In this document: positions 41,389 through 51,123 of the stretch, one piece after another
How the letters are laid out: each line of letters opens with the position of its first letter
Numbering within the stretch: position 1 is the first letter of the stretch
Origin: Streptomyces sp. NBC_00440
Lineage (GTDB): Bacteria > Actinomycetota > Actinomycetes > Streptomycetales > Streptomycetaceae
Assembly: GCF_036014215.1 (NCBI RefSeq)
Contig: NZ_CP107922.1
Coordinates: 186,001 to 250,000, forward strand
DNA: 64,000 nt
Direction of reading: 5' to 3'
Made by a program: the position numbers and the translations under genes
The notes under the pieces: model-generated
Seen by the model: the letters and a program-made list of their open reading frames with translations, nothing else
What the model was told of the DNA's origin: nothing
Databases searched by the model: none

Positions 41389-42515
41389 AGTCGCCCCTGC
41401 GGCCCCAACGGGCAAGAGGTGCCGGCACGGAGCAGGCCGACGCGAACGAGCAGGGCTGGTTCGTGGACGAGATGGGAGAAGAGGACAGCCACAGCCAGGA
41501 GGCGTATCCGGCAGAGCAAGGAGGCTGGGCGACTGCCTCGGTGGGAGCCGTGGCCAACACCGTGGCCGTGATTCGGTGGACTGCCTGGGTCCTGCTGGTG
41601 TCAGGGCCTCTGCTGGGACTGCTCGCCCTCGCCAGCCAGCCGAGTGTGACCGCAGCGCCCCCGCCGGCTGTACAGAGGAGCCGCGGTGCGGAAGGCCAGG
41701 CGGGCCCGGCCGGCTTCGCCGCCCTGTATGTGACGGCGTACGTCGCAGCCGGGCAGGGCACCGAAAGCTCGCTGAGCCCGTACTTCCCAGATGTCCGTGA
41801 CCTCACCCTGAGCGCGAAGCCCGGGTCACAGAAAGCGGAGCAGGCAGCCGCAGTGCGGGTGAAGCAGATGTCCGCCGGCTATTGGTCGGTCACGGTCGCC
41901 GCGCGGATCCCTCCCACCAGGGGATCGAAGACGAACGAGTCCGCCAGCAACACCGCTGAAGAAGCAGATCAGCCCGCCGGCAACGCGCTGCGGTACTTCC
42001 AGGTCCCGGTCAAGGAGGCCGGCTCGGGCGCCCTGGTCGCGGTGGCGTTGCCCGCCGAGGTCTCGGCCCCCGGCCCGGGAGCGTCGCCGGAGCTCGACTA
42101 CGGGCTCGCAGCCCCGGCCCAGTCCTCGGATGCGGCGGTCAAAACGCTGCAGGGGTTCCTGGGCGCGTATTTGACCGGCGGGAGCGACGACGTGGACCGC
42201 TACCTCGCCCCGCAGACGCATCTCTCGCCCATCTCGCCTGCGCCGTACAAGCAGGTGCAGATCGTCCAGCTCGCCGAGCACGGCACCGACGAGCCAGGCA
42301 GCAACTGGCCCGCAGGCAAGGCACTGCCCGACAGGGCACAGCGCCAGCTGCTGGTCACCGTCGATGCCACCGGGACTGACGCCCAGACACGGCCCCTGAC
42401 CTACGCCATCGCACTGGAAGCGCGCGCCGGGCGCTGGGAGATCTCATCCCTCGCCGCGGCGCCCGCTCTGAAGACCGTTCCGGCCACGGCCGGGCAAGAA
42501 GGAGAAGCCCCATGA
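41385..42515 (+). CDS. TcpC-like conjugation protein
   Basis: 376 residues from GTG 41385. A cytoplasmic acidic N-terminus is followed by one membrane helix at about 62-84 (WTAWVLLVSGPLLGLLALAS). Two extracytoplasmic domains follow, the second with KTLQGFLGAYLTGGSDDVDR and APQTHLSPISPAPY, as in the NTF2-like repeats of TcpC, the VirB8-equivalent of Gram-positive conjugation systems. It should bridge the membrane and cell wall in the transfer channel. Overlaps its neighbours on both sides by four bases. Confidence 0.8.
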   Translation: MKSPLRPQRARGAGTEQADANEQGWFVDEMGEEDSHSQEAYPAEQGGWATASVGAVANTVAVIRWTAWVLLVSGPLLGLLALASQPSVTAAPPPAVQRSRGAEGQAGPAGFAALYVTAYVAAGQGTESSLSPYFPDVRDLTLSAKPGSQKAEQAAAVRVKQMSAGYWSVTVAARIPPTRGSKTNESASNTAEEADQPAGNALRYFQVPVKEAGSGALVAVALPAEVSAPGPGASPELDYGLAAPAQSSDAAVKTLQGFLGAYLTGGSDDVDRYLAPQTHLSPISPAPYKQVQIVQLAEHGTDEPGSNWPAGKALPDRAQRQLLVTVDATGTDAQTRPLTYAIALEARAGRWEISSLAAAPALKTVPATAGQEGEAP

Positions 42516-42841
42516 TGACAACGCACGCAGTACTGGCGGCCGGAGAGCTCGGCGACATCAGGACGCTCGGCGCGAACCTGAAAGACATCCTCATCAACGT
42601 GATCGTCCCGCTGATGTGCATCGCCTTCGTGGTCTGGTCGTGGTTCAAGACCAAGTCGGCGGTGACCGCTCTGGTCGCCTGCGTCGCGGCAGGGGCGGTC
42701 TGGTGGGGCGTTACCAACCTCGCGACGCTACGCGACAAGACCGGTGAGGACCTCAACCCGTCAGGCCAGTCCCAGTCGGCCGTGGTGCACGTAGTTGCCG
42801 ACATTCCCGGCACCCTCCCCGCGGTGCGAGGTGAGCAGTGA
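42512..42841 (+). CDS. Small two-helix membrane protein of the T4SS, 109 aa
   Basis: ATG 42512 overlaps the TcpC-like stop. Two membrane helices at about 26-46 (DILINVIVPLMCIAFVVWSW) and 50-70. Size and topology match the VirB2/TrbC-type or small channel proteins at this place in Gram-positive type IV operons. Sequence identity is too generic to choose one. Confidence 0.7.
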   Translation: MMTTHAVLAAGELGDIRTLGANLKDILINVIVPLMCIAFVVWSWFKTKSAVTALVACVAAGAVWWGVTNLATLRDKTGEDLNPSGQSQSAVVHVVADIPGTLPAVRGEQ

Positions 42842-43506
42842 GTACCGCGACGGCCGGGGGAGCGGACAGTGAGGTGCTGGTCGGGCGGTGCTACACCAAA
42901 GCCCGACGGCACCCTTTGATGATCGGCAGGATTCCCGGTGGGCGGGGGCGCCTGTGGGGCGGCCCCTACACGGTGCCGCAAGTGATCGTGCTGGTCGTCT
43001 CGTTCCTGCTGCTGATCCTCACCCGCCCGCTGTGGGCGCATTTCGGGCTGGTGGACGTTCTCATCGCTCTCGGTGTGCCCTTTGGGCTGTCGCTCCTGGT
43101 GCGGCATATCCACATCGACGGGCGCAATCCGCTGGCGGTGGCTGCCAGCGCGGTTGGGATGCTCGCGACGCCGCACGGCGGCCGGATGGGCGGGCGCCCG
43201 CTCAGCTCGCCCGGCCACCGGAGGCTGATCGGGGCCTGCACCCTCACCTGGGACCCGCAGCGCACCGAGGAGGAAGCGCCGGGACCCGTCGCGTCGTGGG
43301 CCCCGCGCGCCCGGGCCCCGAGAGTGATCGCGGCTGCCGCACCCATGGTGCCCGCGCCCAACACCGCTCGGACTGCTGCCCGGCCGCCCGGGCAGCCGCG
43401 GGTGCAGTCGAGGGCCAGCGCGTTGCTCGCAGCCCGCCCGCTCGACGACAGCCGCCAGAGATCGCTGTCTGACTCTTCAACCGCTGAGGGAGTGGTGTCG
43501 CGATGA
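42838..43506 (+). CDS. Membrane protein, VirB3/PrgI/TcpE-like position
   Basis: GTG 42838 overlaps the previous stop. Two membrane helices at about 42-62 (VPQVIVLVVSFLLLILT) and 66-85, followed by a long Pro/Ala/Arg-rich soluble tail. Proteins of this form directly precede the VirB4 ATPase in Gram-positive systems and recruit it to the membrane. The assignment comes mainly from topology and position. Its stop overlaps the VirB4 start. Confidence 0.7.
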   Translation: MSTATAGGADSEVLVGRCYTKARRHPLMIGRIPGGRGRLWGGPYTVPQVIVLVVSFLLLILTRPLWAHFGLVDVLIALGVPFGLSLLVRHIHIDGRNPLAVAASAVGMLATPHGGRMGGRPLSSPGHRRLIGACTLTWDPQRTEEEAPGPVASWAPRARAPRVIAAAAPMVPAPNTARTAARPPGQPRVQSRASALLAARPLDDSRQRSLSDSSTAEGVVSR

Positions 43507-46058
43507 GGATGCCAGTACGTCATCTGGCCGGGAACGTCGTCTGGACGGTCAACGGCACGGTGTGGGCGCTGTTTCGGGTGCAGGGCGCCGATCAGGCGAA
43601 CACCTCGCGCAAGGCCAAGCAGCAGCGGCTGGGAATGCTGGAGTCTCTGGTCAAGCAGCTGCGCGGCGAATCGATGCTTTTGTCGCTGTGCCCGCAGGTC
43701 GACCCGGTCTCCGTGGTCAAGAAGATGACCGCGGGCATCAACATGGCCGCCTCCCCGCGGTACACGCAGCTCGCGCACCGGGTCCTGGACCAGCTGGAGC
43801 AGCTGGAGCTGACCGGGCGTACCGACTGGCTCGCGGTGCCGTTGCCCGCATCGCGCCGGCAGACGGTCCGCGACGCGGTCGCAGCCGCGCGGGCCGAAGT
43901 CGCCCTCCAGCTGGGCCTGCTGCCTGCTGCGATCTCAGCCGCCGATGAGATGGAGCGCCTGGACCAGGCGGCGGCGCTCGCGTCAATGTGGCCCTCGGGT
44001 ATCCATATGCGGCCCGCGACATCGGCGGAGATCTTGTGGGTCTACGGGCACAGCGCCCGGCGCGGTGTCCTCGAGCCGCTGCTGCCGGAAGGCCAGCGCG
44101 CCACGGTGGGACGAGGCCGCGGCCGCGGTGCGGCAGCCCTGGGGCAGGTAGTCCTAGCCGAAGGCGGTGAGCACATCGCCGAGGACCTGAGGGAGGCGAA
44201 GGGCCAGAGCCGGGGGCGGCGGCGTGCGGGAAATCCGTTCGCCCGGCGGTGGCTGGAGGTGACCACCGAATGGGGGCCCTCCTACCAGGCCATGCTCGCC
44301 CTGGCCGAGATGCCCGAAGCGTTCACCTTCCCCGGCTCCGAATACCTCGCCAACCTCGACCAGTTCAGCTTCCCCGTGGACTGGGTGGTGCGCCTGTCGG
44401 TGAGCGACGGCGCCACCGCGGAAGCCAAGACCCGCCGCAAGGCGCGGGAGCTGGCCAACCAGTACAGCGAGTACGAGGGCGAGACCGCGGGTGTGCCGGC
44501 CTCTGTCGACAAGGCCGTCGGAGGACTGGACGAGTACCGGGAGCGCCTGACCGCCTCGACCACCGAGGTAGAGGTGCGGGCGATGGGTGCCTTGTGCGTG
44601 TGGGGCGGCACCCCGCAGGAGGCAGAACGGCGGGCCGGTGAACTCGCCGGGTACTTCGCCGGGAACCAGTACACCTTCGCCCGGCCGCGCGGTGAGCAGG
44701 AGAGCCTCTGGTACGGGATGCTGCCCGGCGCCCGCACCCCGAAAGTGATGATGCAGTACGCGCAATACCTCCTCGCCCGGGACTTCGCGATGGCCGGCCC
44801 CTTCACCGGCGGCGGCCTGGGCGACGACTGCGGCCCGCTGTACGGGCTGCAGCTGACCGGCGGCGGGGTACGGCCTGTCCTGATCGACTGGAGCCGGGGC
44901 CCGCGCAAGCATGCCTCGGCCAGCGCCGCCTACTGCGGTGAGCTCGGCGCGGGCAAGTCCGTGGCGATGAAGGCTGCGGTGTATTTCGCCCTGTCCGCGG
45001 GCCGCCGGGCGGGGTCGCGCACCAGCCGGGGGCGTGCGGTGATCGTGGATCGTACGCCCCAGCAGGAATGGGTGCGCTTCGCGCGCTCCTGCCCCGGCGA
45101 AACGCAAGTCATCACCATCGACAACACCGCCTCGGTGTCGCTGGACCCGCTGCGGATCTTCACCAAGAAAGCTGAGGCGCAGCGGTTCACCGAGTCCTTC
45201 CTGACGTTGCTGCTGGGTATGTCGCCGATGGACGACGAGGGGATCGCGTTGTCCGAGGCGATCGAGTCGGTCCTTTCCGAGGAAGCGCCCTCCCTGCGGC
45301 GCCTGGCCGAGGAGCTCGCCACCCGGGGCGCTGAGGACCCGCACTCGCTGACCGTGTCCCGGCGCCTGAAAGCGGTCCAGCGCAAGGACCTCTCCCGGGC
45401 CCTGTTCGACGAATCGCTCCCCGTGGTGCGTGACTCTGACGCCGACACAGTGGTCTTCTCCGTGGCCTCGCTCGCCCTGCCCAAGAAACGGGAGATGGAC
45501 GGCGGCCGGCTCGACCGCATGGAGTGGGAAAAGACGTTCGGGCGGGCCGCGATGTACCTGATCGCCGCCCTGTGCCGGAAGATCGCTTACGCCCGGCCGG
45601 AAGAGTTCGTCGCCGTGGTGTGGGACGAGTGCTGGTGGCTGACCTCGAGTCCGGAAGGTCTGGAGCTCCTGGTTGAGATCGTCCGCGACGGCCGCAAGCA
45701 CAACACCGGCGCCCTGGTCGGCTCCCACGACCCCGACGACATCGGGCCCGCGAGCAGCGAACTCGGCCGGATCCTCCTGGGGCTCATCCCCCGCAAATTT
45801 TTGTTCCGCCACCAGGATGCCGCCCTCGCGCGGCGCGGCTTGGAGTTCCTGGGCTGCGACCCGCAGGACGAGGACCTCCTCGCCCTGGTCACCAGCGGCC
45901 TCTCACCGATCAACTTGTCGGACGAGGAACAGGCGGCACGCGCAGGGGAGTGCCTGCACCGGGACCTGATGGGCCGTATCGGCACCATGCAGGTCCTCAT
46001 TCCCGCCGACCCTCAGGCAGCCGAGAACATCCACTCCCAGCCCGTCCTCGCCGCATGA
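43503..46058 (+). CDS. VirB4-type T4SS ATPase
   Basis: 851 residues. The N-terminal half contains the VirB4-like domain (FRVQGADQANTSRKAKQQRL). Walker A GELGAGKSV lies near residue 479 and Walker B VAVVWDECWWL near 702. The C-terminus carries GALVGSHDPDDIG and IPRKFLFRHQD motifs typical of VirB4/TraC. It powers substrate transfer and assembly of the channel from the cytoplasmic side. Start and stop both overlap neighbours, so stoichiometry is probably set by coupled translation. Confidence 0.92.
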   Translation: MRMPVRHLAGNVVWTVNGTVWALFRVQGADQANTSRKAKQQRLGMLESLVKQLRGESMLLSLCPQVDPVSVVKKMTAGINMAASPRYTQLAHRVLDQLEQLELTGRTDWLAVPLPASRRQTVRDAVAAARAEVALQLGLLPAAISAADEMERLDQAAALASMWPSGIHMRPATSAEILWVYGHSARRGVLEPLLPEGQRATVGRGRGRGAAALGQVVLAEGGEHIAEDLREAKGQSRGRRRAGNPFARRWLEVTTEWGPSYQAMLALAEMPEAFTFPGSEYLANLDQFSFPVDWVVRLSVSDGATAEAKTRRKARELANQYSEYEGETAGVPASVDKAVGGLDEYRERLTASTTEVEVRAMGALCVWGGTPQEAERRAGELAGYFAGNQYTFARPRGEQESLWYGMLPGARTPKVMMQYAQYLLARDFAMAGPFTGGGLGDDCGPLYGLQLTGGGVRPVLIDWSRGPRKHASASAAYCGELGAGKSVAMKAAVYFALSAGRRAGSRTSRGRAVIVDRTPQQEWVRFARSCPGETQVITIDNTASVSLDPLRIFTKKAEAQRFTESFLTLLLGMSPMDDEGIALSEAIESVLSEEAPSLRRLAEELATRGAEDPHSLTVSRRLKAVQRKDLSRALFDESLPVVRDSDADTVVFSVASLALPKKREMDGGRLDRMEWEKTFGRAAMYLIAALCRKIAYARPEEFVAVVWDECWWLTSSPEGLELLVEIVRDGRKHNTGALVGSHDPDDIGPASSELGRILLGLIPRKFLFRHQDAALARRGLEFLGCDPQDEDLLALVTSGLSPINLSDEEQAARAGECLHRDLMGRIGTMQVLIPADPQAAENIHSQPVLAA

Positions 46059-48595
46059 GCGGGTACACAGCGGGACAGCGGCCGCGCATAGGCCAGGCAC
46101 AAGATGTCAGGGCCGGAGCCTGGTGGGTAGTGCACCCCGGGCGGGCCGTGCTCGCCGCAGTGGTCATGCTGCTGCTCGCCCTCATCACGTCGCTACTGCT
46201 CGCAGGGTCGGCCGGGGCAGACGACACATCCCCTGTCCCGGGCCCGACTCCCGGACTGACGCCGGCCGGGCCGGCCAATCTCCTCCCGCCCGCGTCGCCC
46301 TCCCCGAGCGGCACGACTGCACCAGCTACACCGGCGCCGCCGACAAGCACCCCGAGTAAGCCGAGCAAGGGGGAGACGGAGAAGGAGCGGCTCTCCCAGT
46401 TCGACAAGCGTGTTGCGCAGTACAAGAAGGACCGGCGCAACGGCGGAGTCCTGTCCGCGTTCGAGGTCACCGACAGGGATGGCAACCCCGTCTCCTCCTA
46501 CCGGGTGTTCTCCGATACCGGCAGCTGGAAGGACTGGGACCTGCACATCGATTCGTTCCTCGTCGAAAATCTTTTCCTCGCCTCGAAGTGGCTGGTCAGT
46601 TTCGCCTGCTTCCTCATCGCCTGGTCCCTGTCGTTCAAGCTGGCCGGCCTCCTCCTCAAGCCGGCCCTCGCGGTCTCCACGTCCCTCTACTCCAACGTCA
46701 TGGTCCAGCTCGGCCTCCCCAGCTTGTTCCTGACCTACGCCGGGACCGTTGCCGCCTGGCATTTCATGTTCGGCAACCGGGTCCGCGGCTGGGGTGAGAC
46801 AGCCGCCGCCCTGGTGATCTCCGCGCTCGCCCTCACCACGTTCGCCGCCCCGCCGACGATGCTGCTCTCCGAACAGAGCGGCGCCGTCGGCACGACACGG
46901 CAGCTGGCCACCGAGGTGGCCGCCCTGGTCCTGCAGAACGAGGAAACCCCCAAAGGCCCGGCCACGATGAGCGGCTGGGAAACCGTCAGCGCTGCCCGTC
47001 TGGCACGCCCGATCACCGACGAGCTGGTCGACGCGTTCGTCGTACGCCCGGCGATGCTGCTCTCCTACGGGCAGACCTTCGACGGGAAATGCGCGAAGAG
47101 CTTCCGCGACTCACGCATCCGGCAGGCCGTCCTGGACGCCCAGGTCGACGACGCGGTGAACTCCAAGTCGACCGACCAGCTGAAGAAACTGCCCTGGATC
47201 GGCTCGCTCATCCCCGACGCCAGCAGCACGCTCCCCGACAGCCTGCGCGACCTGGTCCAGGGCGACGGCCCCGTAAAAGACTTCGAGAAGACCTGCGTCA
47301 AAGGCGATACCGGGGCGCTGAAGAAGGCGTCCGTGGACAAGGTCGGCGGCGCGGCCTTCATGACCTTCGCCGCGTTCCTGGTCTGCCTGTTCATCGTCAT
47401 CGTGGCCGGCGCGTTCCTGATGTCGCAGGTGTGGATCGCTTTCGAAGCGATGATCGCCCGGGTCGCCTTCACCGTCGGGGTGCTGCCCGGGCCGGGACGG
47501 GCCTGGCTCTGGGCCAGAGGCGCCTCCGTCCTCAAATCCCTCGCCCTGATGGTCCTGTCCGTCGTCTCCCTCGCCGTGCTGATCCTCGTCATCAAAGCGA
47601 TCCTCAACACCCCGGAGAAAGACCTGCCCGGCGGGCTCACCGTGCGGTTCATCGTCATCGACATCCTGTGCATCGGCGGCTTCATCTTCCGCAAACGCCT
47701 CACCGCCACCACCAAGAAGATGGCCATGCGCGCTCGCGCCCGGATCGGCTCCAGCCCCCTCGGCGGAGCAGCGCCGGCAGACCTCGGGCAGCAGAGCCCA
47801 AAGGGCCACCTCGGCCGCAGGCTCGCGGTCGGCGCGCTGATGCTCGGTGCGATGGCAGCGACCGGCGGCACCGGTGCCGCCGCCATGGGAACCACGGGCG
47901 GGGTACGCGGCAGTGCCGCTCTGGCCGCCCGGCTCAGCCGCAGTGGCGGCCGCGCCATCGGCGGCACGGTGAAGGCCGCCGCCAGCACCACAGGCTCCGC
48001 GCTCAGAGGCGGTGTTGCGCTGGGGAAGGTCGGGCTGAAGTCCACAGTGGGGCTGCCGGTGTACGGGCCGCGGGCCGCACGGCTGGTGGGTTCGGCTGCA
48101 CGGCAGCTGCCGGCGCAGGCGTCCAGCGCTGTGAGTGGCGGAGTCCAGCAGCTTCAGCAGCGGCTGACCGACATCCAGCAGCGATACGTACATCCCGCGC
48201 AGAACTTCACCGGCGAGTACACCCACAACCTGCGCTCCCTCGGCCGCCTCGTCACCGGCCGCAGCCAGCAAGGCCCCTACATCCCACGCCACCGACCGCT
48301 GCCCCCGCCTGCCTCGCGTCGATCCACTGTTCCGGCAGCAGGTGTTCCTGCGCACCCCCCGTTCCCCGCCCCTGCCCCTGCCCCGGCTCCCGTTCCGCCC
48401 GCGCGGCGCCGGCCCGTTCCGGCGCGGGTTCCGCAACCCCCTGCCAGTACGGCTCAGGCCGCGCTGCAGCAGCGCCTGCACCGCATCCGAACCCGCCAGG
48501 CAGCAACATCGCCGCACCAGCCAACTCCGCCGGCGGCGCCTGCCGTTCGTCCACCGCGGGCACGGCCCGCGCCCCGCCGAGGGGGCCGACCGTGA
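46055..48595 (+). CDS. VirB6/TrbL-like polytopic channel protein
   Basis: 846 residues from ATG 46055. A first membrane helix at about 28-50 is followed by a Pro/Ser/Thr-rich stretch. A polytopic region has helices near 170-200 (SKWLVSFACFLIAWSLSFKL), 210-235, 240-265, 430-455 and 490-545. Then comes an Ala/Gly-rich region and a Pro-rich C-terminal tail of about 130 residues. The large loop between helices and the single cluster at 430-545 match VirB6-like proteins of Gram-positive conjugation. The opposite-strand frames here are composition artefacts. Confidence 0.82.
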   Translation: MSGYTAGQRPRIGQAQDVRAGAWWVVHPGRAVLAAVVMLLLALITSLLLAGSAGADDTSPVPGPTPGLTPAGPANLLPPASPSPSGTTAPATPAPPTSTPSKPSKGETEKERLSQFDKRVAQYKKDRRNGGVLSAFEVTDRDGNPVSSYRVFSDTGSWKDWDLHIDSFLVENLFLASKWLVSFACFLIAWSLSFKLAGLLLKPALAVSTSLYSNVMVQLGLPSLFLTYAGTVAAWHFMFGNRVRGWGETAAALVISALALTTFAAPPTMLLSEQSGAVGTTRQLATEVAALVLQNEETPKGPATMSGWETVSAARLARPITDELVDAFVVRPAMLLSYGQTFDGKCAKSFRDSRIRQAVLDAQVDDAVNSKSTDQLKKLPWIGSLIPDASSTLPDSLRDLVQGDGPVKDFEKTCVKGDTGALKKASVDKVGGAAFMTFAAFLVCLFIVIVAGAFLMSQVWIAFEAMIARVAFTVGVLPGPGRAWLWARGASVLKSLALMVLSVVSLAVLILVIKAILNTPEKDLPGGLTVRFIVIDILCIGGFIFRKRLTATTKKMAMRARARIGSSPLGGAAPADLGQQSPKGHLGRRLAVGALMLGAMAATGGTGAAAMGTTGGVRGSAALAARLSRSGGRAIGGTVKAAASTTGSALRGGVALGKVGLKSTVGLPVYGPRAARLVGSAARQLPAQASSAVSGGVQQLQQRLTDIQQRYVHPAQNFTGEYTHNLRSLGRLVTGRSQQGPYIPRHRPLPPPASRRSTVPAAGVPAHPPFPAPAPAPAPVPPARRRPVPARVPQPPASTAQAALQQRLHRIRTRQAATSPHQPTPPAAPAVRPPRARPAPRRGGRP

Positions 48596-49698
48596 ACGGA
48601 AAGAGAGCAGCTCTGCTCGTCGGCGCCCTGCTGTGCCCTGGAGTGCTGCTCCTCGCAGTGATCATCCTGTTCGTGGCCGCTGTCGCCGGCGGTGCTGCCG
48701 ACCACGAAGACGACACCGGCGCAGACGCCGCCGGGTGGGCCACTCCGGCACAGGTCGACGGCATCAACCCGGTGATGCTCGACGCGTACGGAAAGGCTGC
48801 CCAGTCCGTCACCCGGCTCCGGCCCCAGTGCAAGGGGATGCGGTGGTCCATCGTCGCCGGCATAGGGAAGATCGAGTCCAACCACGCCGCCGGCCGCCAC
48901 ATCGCAGCCGACGGAGCCATCACCCCGCACATCCTCGGCCCCCGCCTCGACGGCAGCGGCGTCGGCGGAAACACCAGCGCGATCTCCGACACCGACGGCG
49001 GGCGCCTGGACGGAGACCCCCAGTTCGACCGGGCCGTGGGACCGATGCAGTTCCTGCCCGGCACCTGGAACGGGAGCAGCTGGCAGGACGGGAACGGCGA
49101 CGGCGTCAAAGACCCGCACAACGCCTTCGACGCAGCCCTGGGCACCGCCGTCTACCTGTGCGGCACCGGGGCCGTCGACCTCAGCAAACAAGATCAGCTC
49201 GACAAGGCGATCTTGCGCTACAACCACTCCCAGACCTACGTCAATGACGTCACCGGTTGGATCCGTACGTACGACCAGACGGGCGCTTCCTCCAGCGACA
49301 CCGCTGTCGGCGGGCGTGCCGGTGCTGTCATCGAGGCTGCCCGCGCCCAGCTCGGCGGCAAGTACGTCTGGGGCGGCGGCGACATCAACGGCCCCACCAA
49401 AGGCGGCTTCGACTGCTCCGGCCTCATGCTCTACGCCTTCCACCAAGGCGCCGGCATCACCCTGCCCCGCACCTCACAGACCCAGCGCACGGTCGGAACC
49501 AAAGTCTCCAACCGCAGCCAGTTGCAGCCCGGCGACCTCATCGTCTTCAACAACGACGGCGCCTGGGGACACGTCGGACTTTATGTCGGAGGCGGCCAGA
49601 TGATCGACGCCCCCAACCCGTCAAAGCCAATCGAGCAGGTCGCCGTCACCACGGGATACTGGACGCAGTTCGACTGGGACATCCGCCGGGTCCTGTGA
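48592..49698 (+). CDS. Bifunctional lytic transglycosylase / NlpC-P60 cell-wall hydrolase
   Basis: GTG 48592 overlaps the VirB6-like stop; 368 residues. A membrane anchor at about 6-30 is followed by a transglycosylase domain with the catalytic glutamate in GKIESNHAAG (near residue 94) and VGPMQFLPGTWNG. A C-terminal NlpC/P60 domain has the cysteine in GGFDCSGLMLY (near 275) and the histidine in WGHVGLYVGGG (near 326). It opens peptidoglycan for the transfer channel, like VirB1 or TcpG. It is the last gene of the overlapping operon. Confidence 0.93.
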   Translation: MNGKRAALLVGALLCPGVLLLAVIILFVAAVAGGAADHEDDTGADAAGWATPAQVDGINPVMLDAYGKAAQSVTRLRPQCKGMRWSIVAGIGKIESNHAAGRHIAADGAITPHILGPRLDGSGVGGNTSAISDTDGGRLDGDPQFDRAVGPMQFLPGTWNGSSWQDGNGDGVKDPHNAFDAALGTAVYLCGTGAVDLSKQDQLDKAILRYNHSQTYVNDVTGWIRTYDQTGASSSDTAVGGRAGAVIEAARAQLGGKYVWGGGDINGPTKGGFDCSGLMLYAFHQGAGITLPRTSQTQRTVGTKVSNRSQLQPGDLIVFNNDGAWGHVGLYVGGGQMIDAPNPSKPIEQVAVTTGYWTQFDWDIRRVL

Positions 49699-50013
49699 TT
49701 CGCCTCAGAACAGGCTCGTCGCAGTGGGAAGAATCGTTGAGAGCCCGCGTGCCAGCCTCTACGAGTCCGCAAGGTCCAATCACACCAGGGGGCCGGAGAT
49801 CGCCCGTCTGAGCCCCCATTCTGTCCGTCGTTTTTCTTCCGATATGCGAAGAAAACGCGGTAGTGACCGTACCTGTGACGTGAGATCAGGTGAGCGGCCG
49901 ATGTGCTTCGCGGCCATGGGCGGCGTAGAGCTCGATGGTGTCTGTCCCGTCTCAACGAGCCGAGCCGCGTCCGTTTCATCGAACTCGGTCGACTGGGCTG
50001 GCGAACAAGGCGC
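49699..50013. other. Intergenic stretch between convergent genes
   Basis: About 315 bases; no supported gene. A short GGGGGC/GCCCCC pairing near 49785-49818 may end transcription of the secretion operon. Confidence 0.4.
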
Positions 50014-50469
50014 TTACTGGGAGGGCAGCGAGAACCGTGTGTTCCTCCGGAACCGCCCTACGGCCGCCGACCAGATGTCCTCACCAACAGGCGTGCTGCA
50101 TCCGTCTTCGGGGAGCTGAGCCTCGTCATCTCCCTCGCACGTCTCCTCGCCGAGGGCTTGAGTGAGCATCTCCCATTCAGCGGCACGATCAGCGGCAGGC
50201 CCGCCCAGGAACAGCGCCGCCGCCTGCCGGAGGAGAATGCCTGCGCCCTCCAGCGCAGCGTGTGCGCGCCCGATCTCATGCCAGCCCGTGCCTGTCATCC
50301 GCGCCGCGTCGGTGGCCTCGCATGATGCCGAGTGCATTTTCAGCACGAGCCGATTCACGGTCTCCAGTGCCAGCTGCGGGTCTGCCGTCACCTGTCGTTG
50401 GAACTCAGCCAGGAGTACTTCTTCGGCCAGCGCCCAGGGCGTTGATGACTCTGCCTTCTCGTCGTTCAC
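50014..50469 (-). CDS. Hypothetical protein, 151 aa
   Basis: GTG 50469 starts VNDEKAESSTPW. Acidic, helical and soluble (LAEEVLLAEFQRQVTADPQL, then RAHAALEGAGILLRQAAALF), ending in RRNTRFSLPSQ. No motif recognised. It lies on the strand opposite to the transfer operons and separates the two blocks. Confidence 0.6.
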   Translation of the reverse strand: MNDEKAESSTPWALAEEVLLAEFQRQVTADPQLALETVNRLVLKMHSASCEATDAARMTGTGWHEIGRAHAALEGAGILLRQAAALFLGGPAADRAAEWEMLTQALGEETCEGDDEAQLPEDGCSTPVGEDIWSAAVGRFRRNTRFSLPSQ

Positions 50470-50655
50470 GTCTGCTCAACGAGCCCAACGTCGGTCGCGC
50501 GGTCGAGAAGAGTAAAGCAGTGGTAAAGCCTCGCGGGTGATGTCTGGATGAGCCTCCGGACCGGACTTGGTCAGGGTGAAGGGCATTTTCCTCACCACCC
50601 AGGAGGCCATCGTGAACGACGCCACAGCCTGCCGCTTCTCTGACCGGCGGTCGGC

Positions 50656-51123
50656 ATGAACACCCCCCTCCCGAATCCGGGCCATCTGCTCGACATCGCG
50701 CACTGGATCGCCATGTCAGCCCCGTACCTCGCACTCGTGGTGCTCCTGGGCGGCGCAGCCTGGGGCTGGACGCAATGGCAGCGCGCCCGGCGAGTCGAGG
50801 AGACTCTCCTCGGCCGAGTCACGGTGGAGCTCATCCCCACCAGCACCTTCGACCCGAGCGAAGGTGAAGTCGGGCGCTACGCCCACCAGTTGAGCCGGGC
50901 GCGCTACTCCGTGGCGAAGACGCCTGCCCGCGGCGCTGGTGTCCGCCTGCGCTACAGCGCTGAAGAGGGTCACATACGCTGCTACGTCGAGGGGCCCGCC
51001 AGGGCCGGGGCTGTACTGGCCATGCCGGGGTTCGCCGAAGTGGAAGTCCGCGCCGCCCGCGCCGACCAGCACATTGAACCGGTCCGCTTCACTCCTCCCG
51101 TCCAGAGGGAGGGGGAGAAGTGA
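50656..51123 (+). CDS. Single-helix membrane protein beside the transfer ATPase, 155 aa
   Basis: ATG 50656 lacks an evident ribosome-binding site. One membrane helix at about 20-40 (SAPYLALVVLLGGAAWGW) and a cytoplasmic alpha/beta domain (VTVELIPTSTFDPSEGEVG, then GHIRCYVEGPARAGAVLA). Its stop overlaps GTG 51120 of the ATPase gene. It probably anchors or regulates that ATPase at the membrane, as partner membrane proteins do for coupling proteins. Confidence 0.7.
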   Translation: MNTPLPNPGHLLDIAHWIAMSAPYLALVVLLGGAAWGWTQWQRARRVEETLLGRVTVELIPTSTFDPSEGEVGRYAHQLSRARYSVAKTPARGAGVRLRYSAEEGHIRCYVEGPARAGAVLAMPGFAEVEVRAARADQHIEPVRFTPPVQREGEK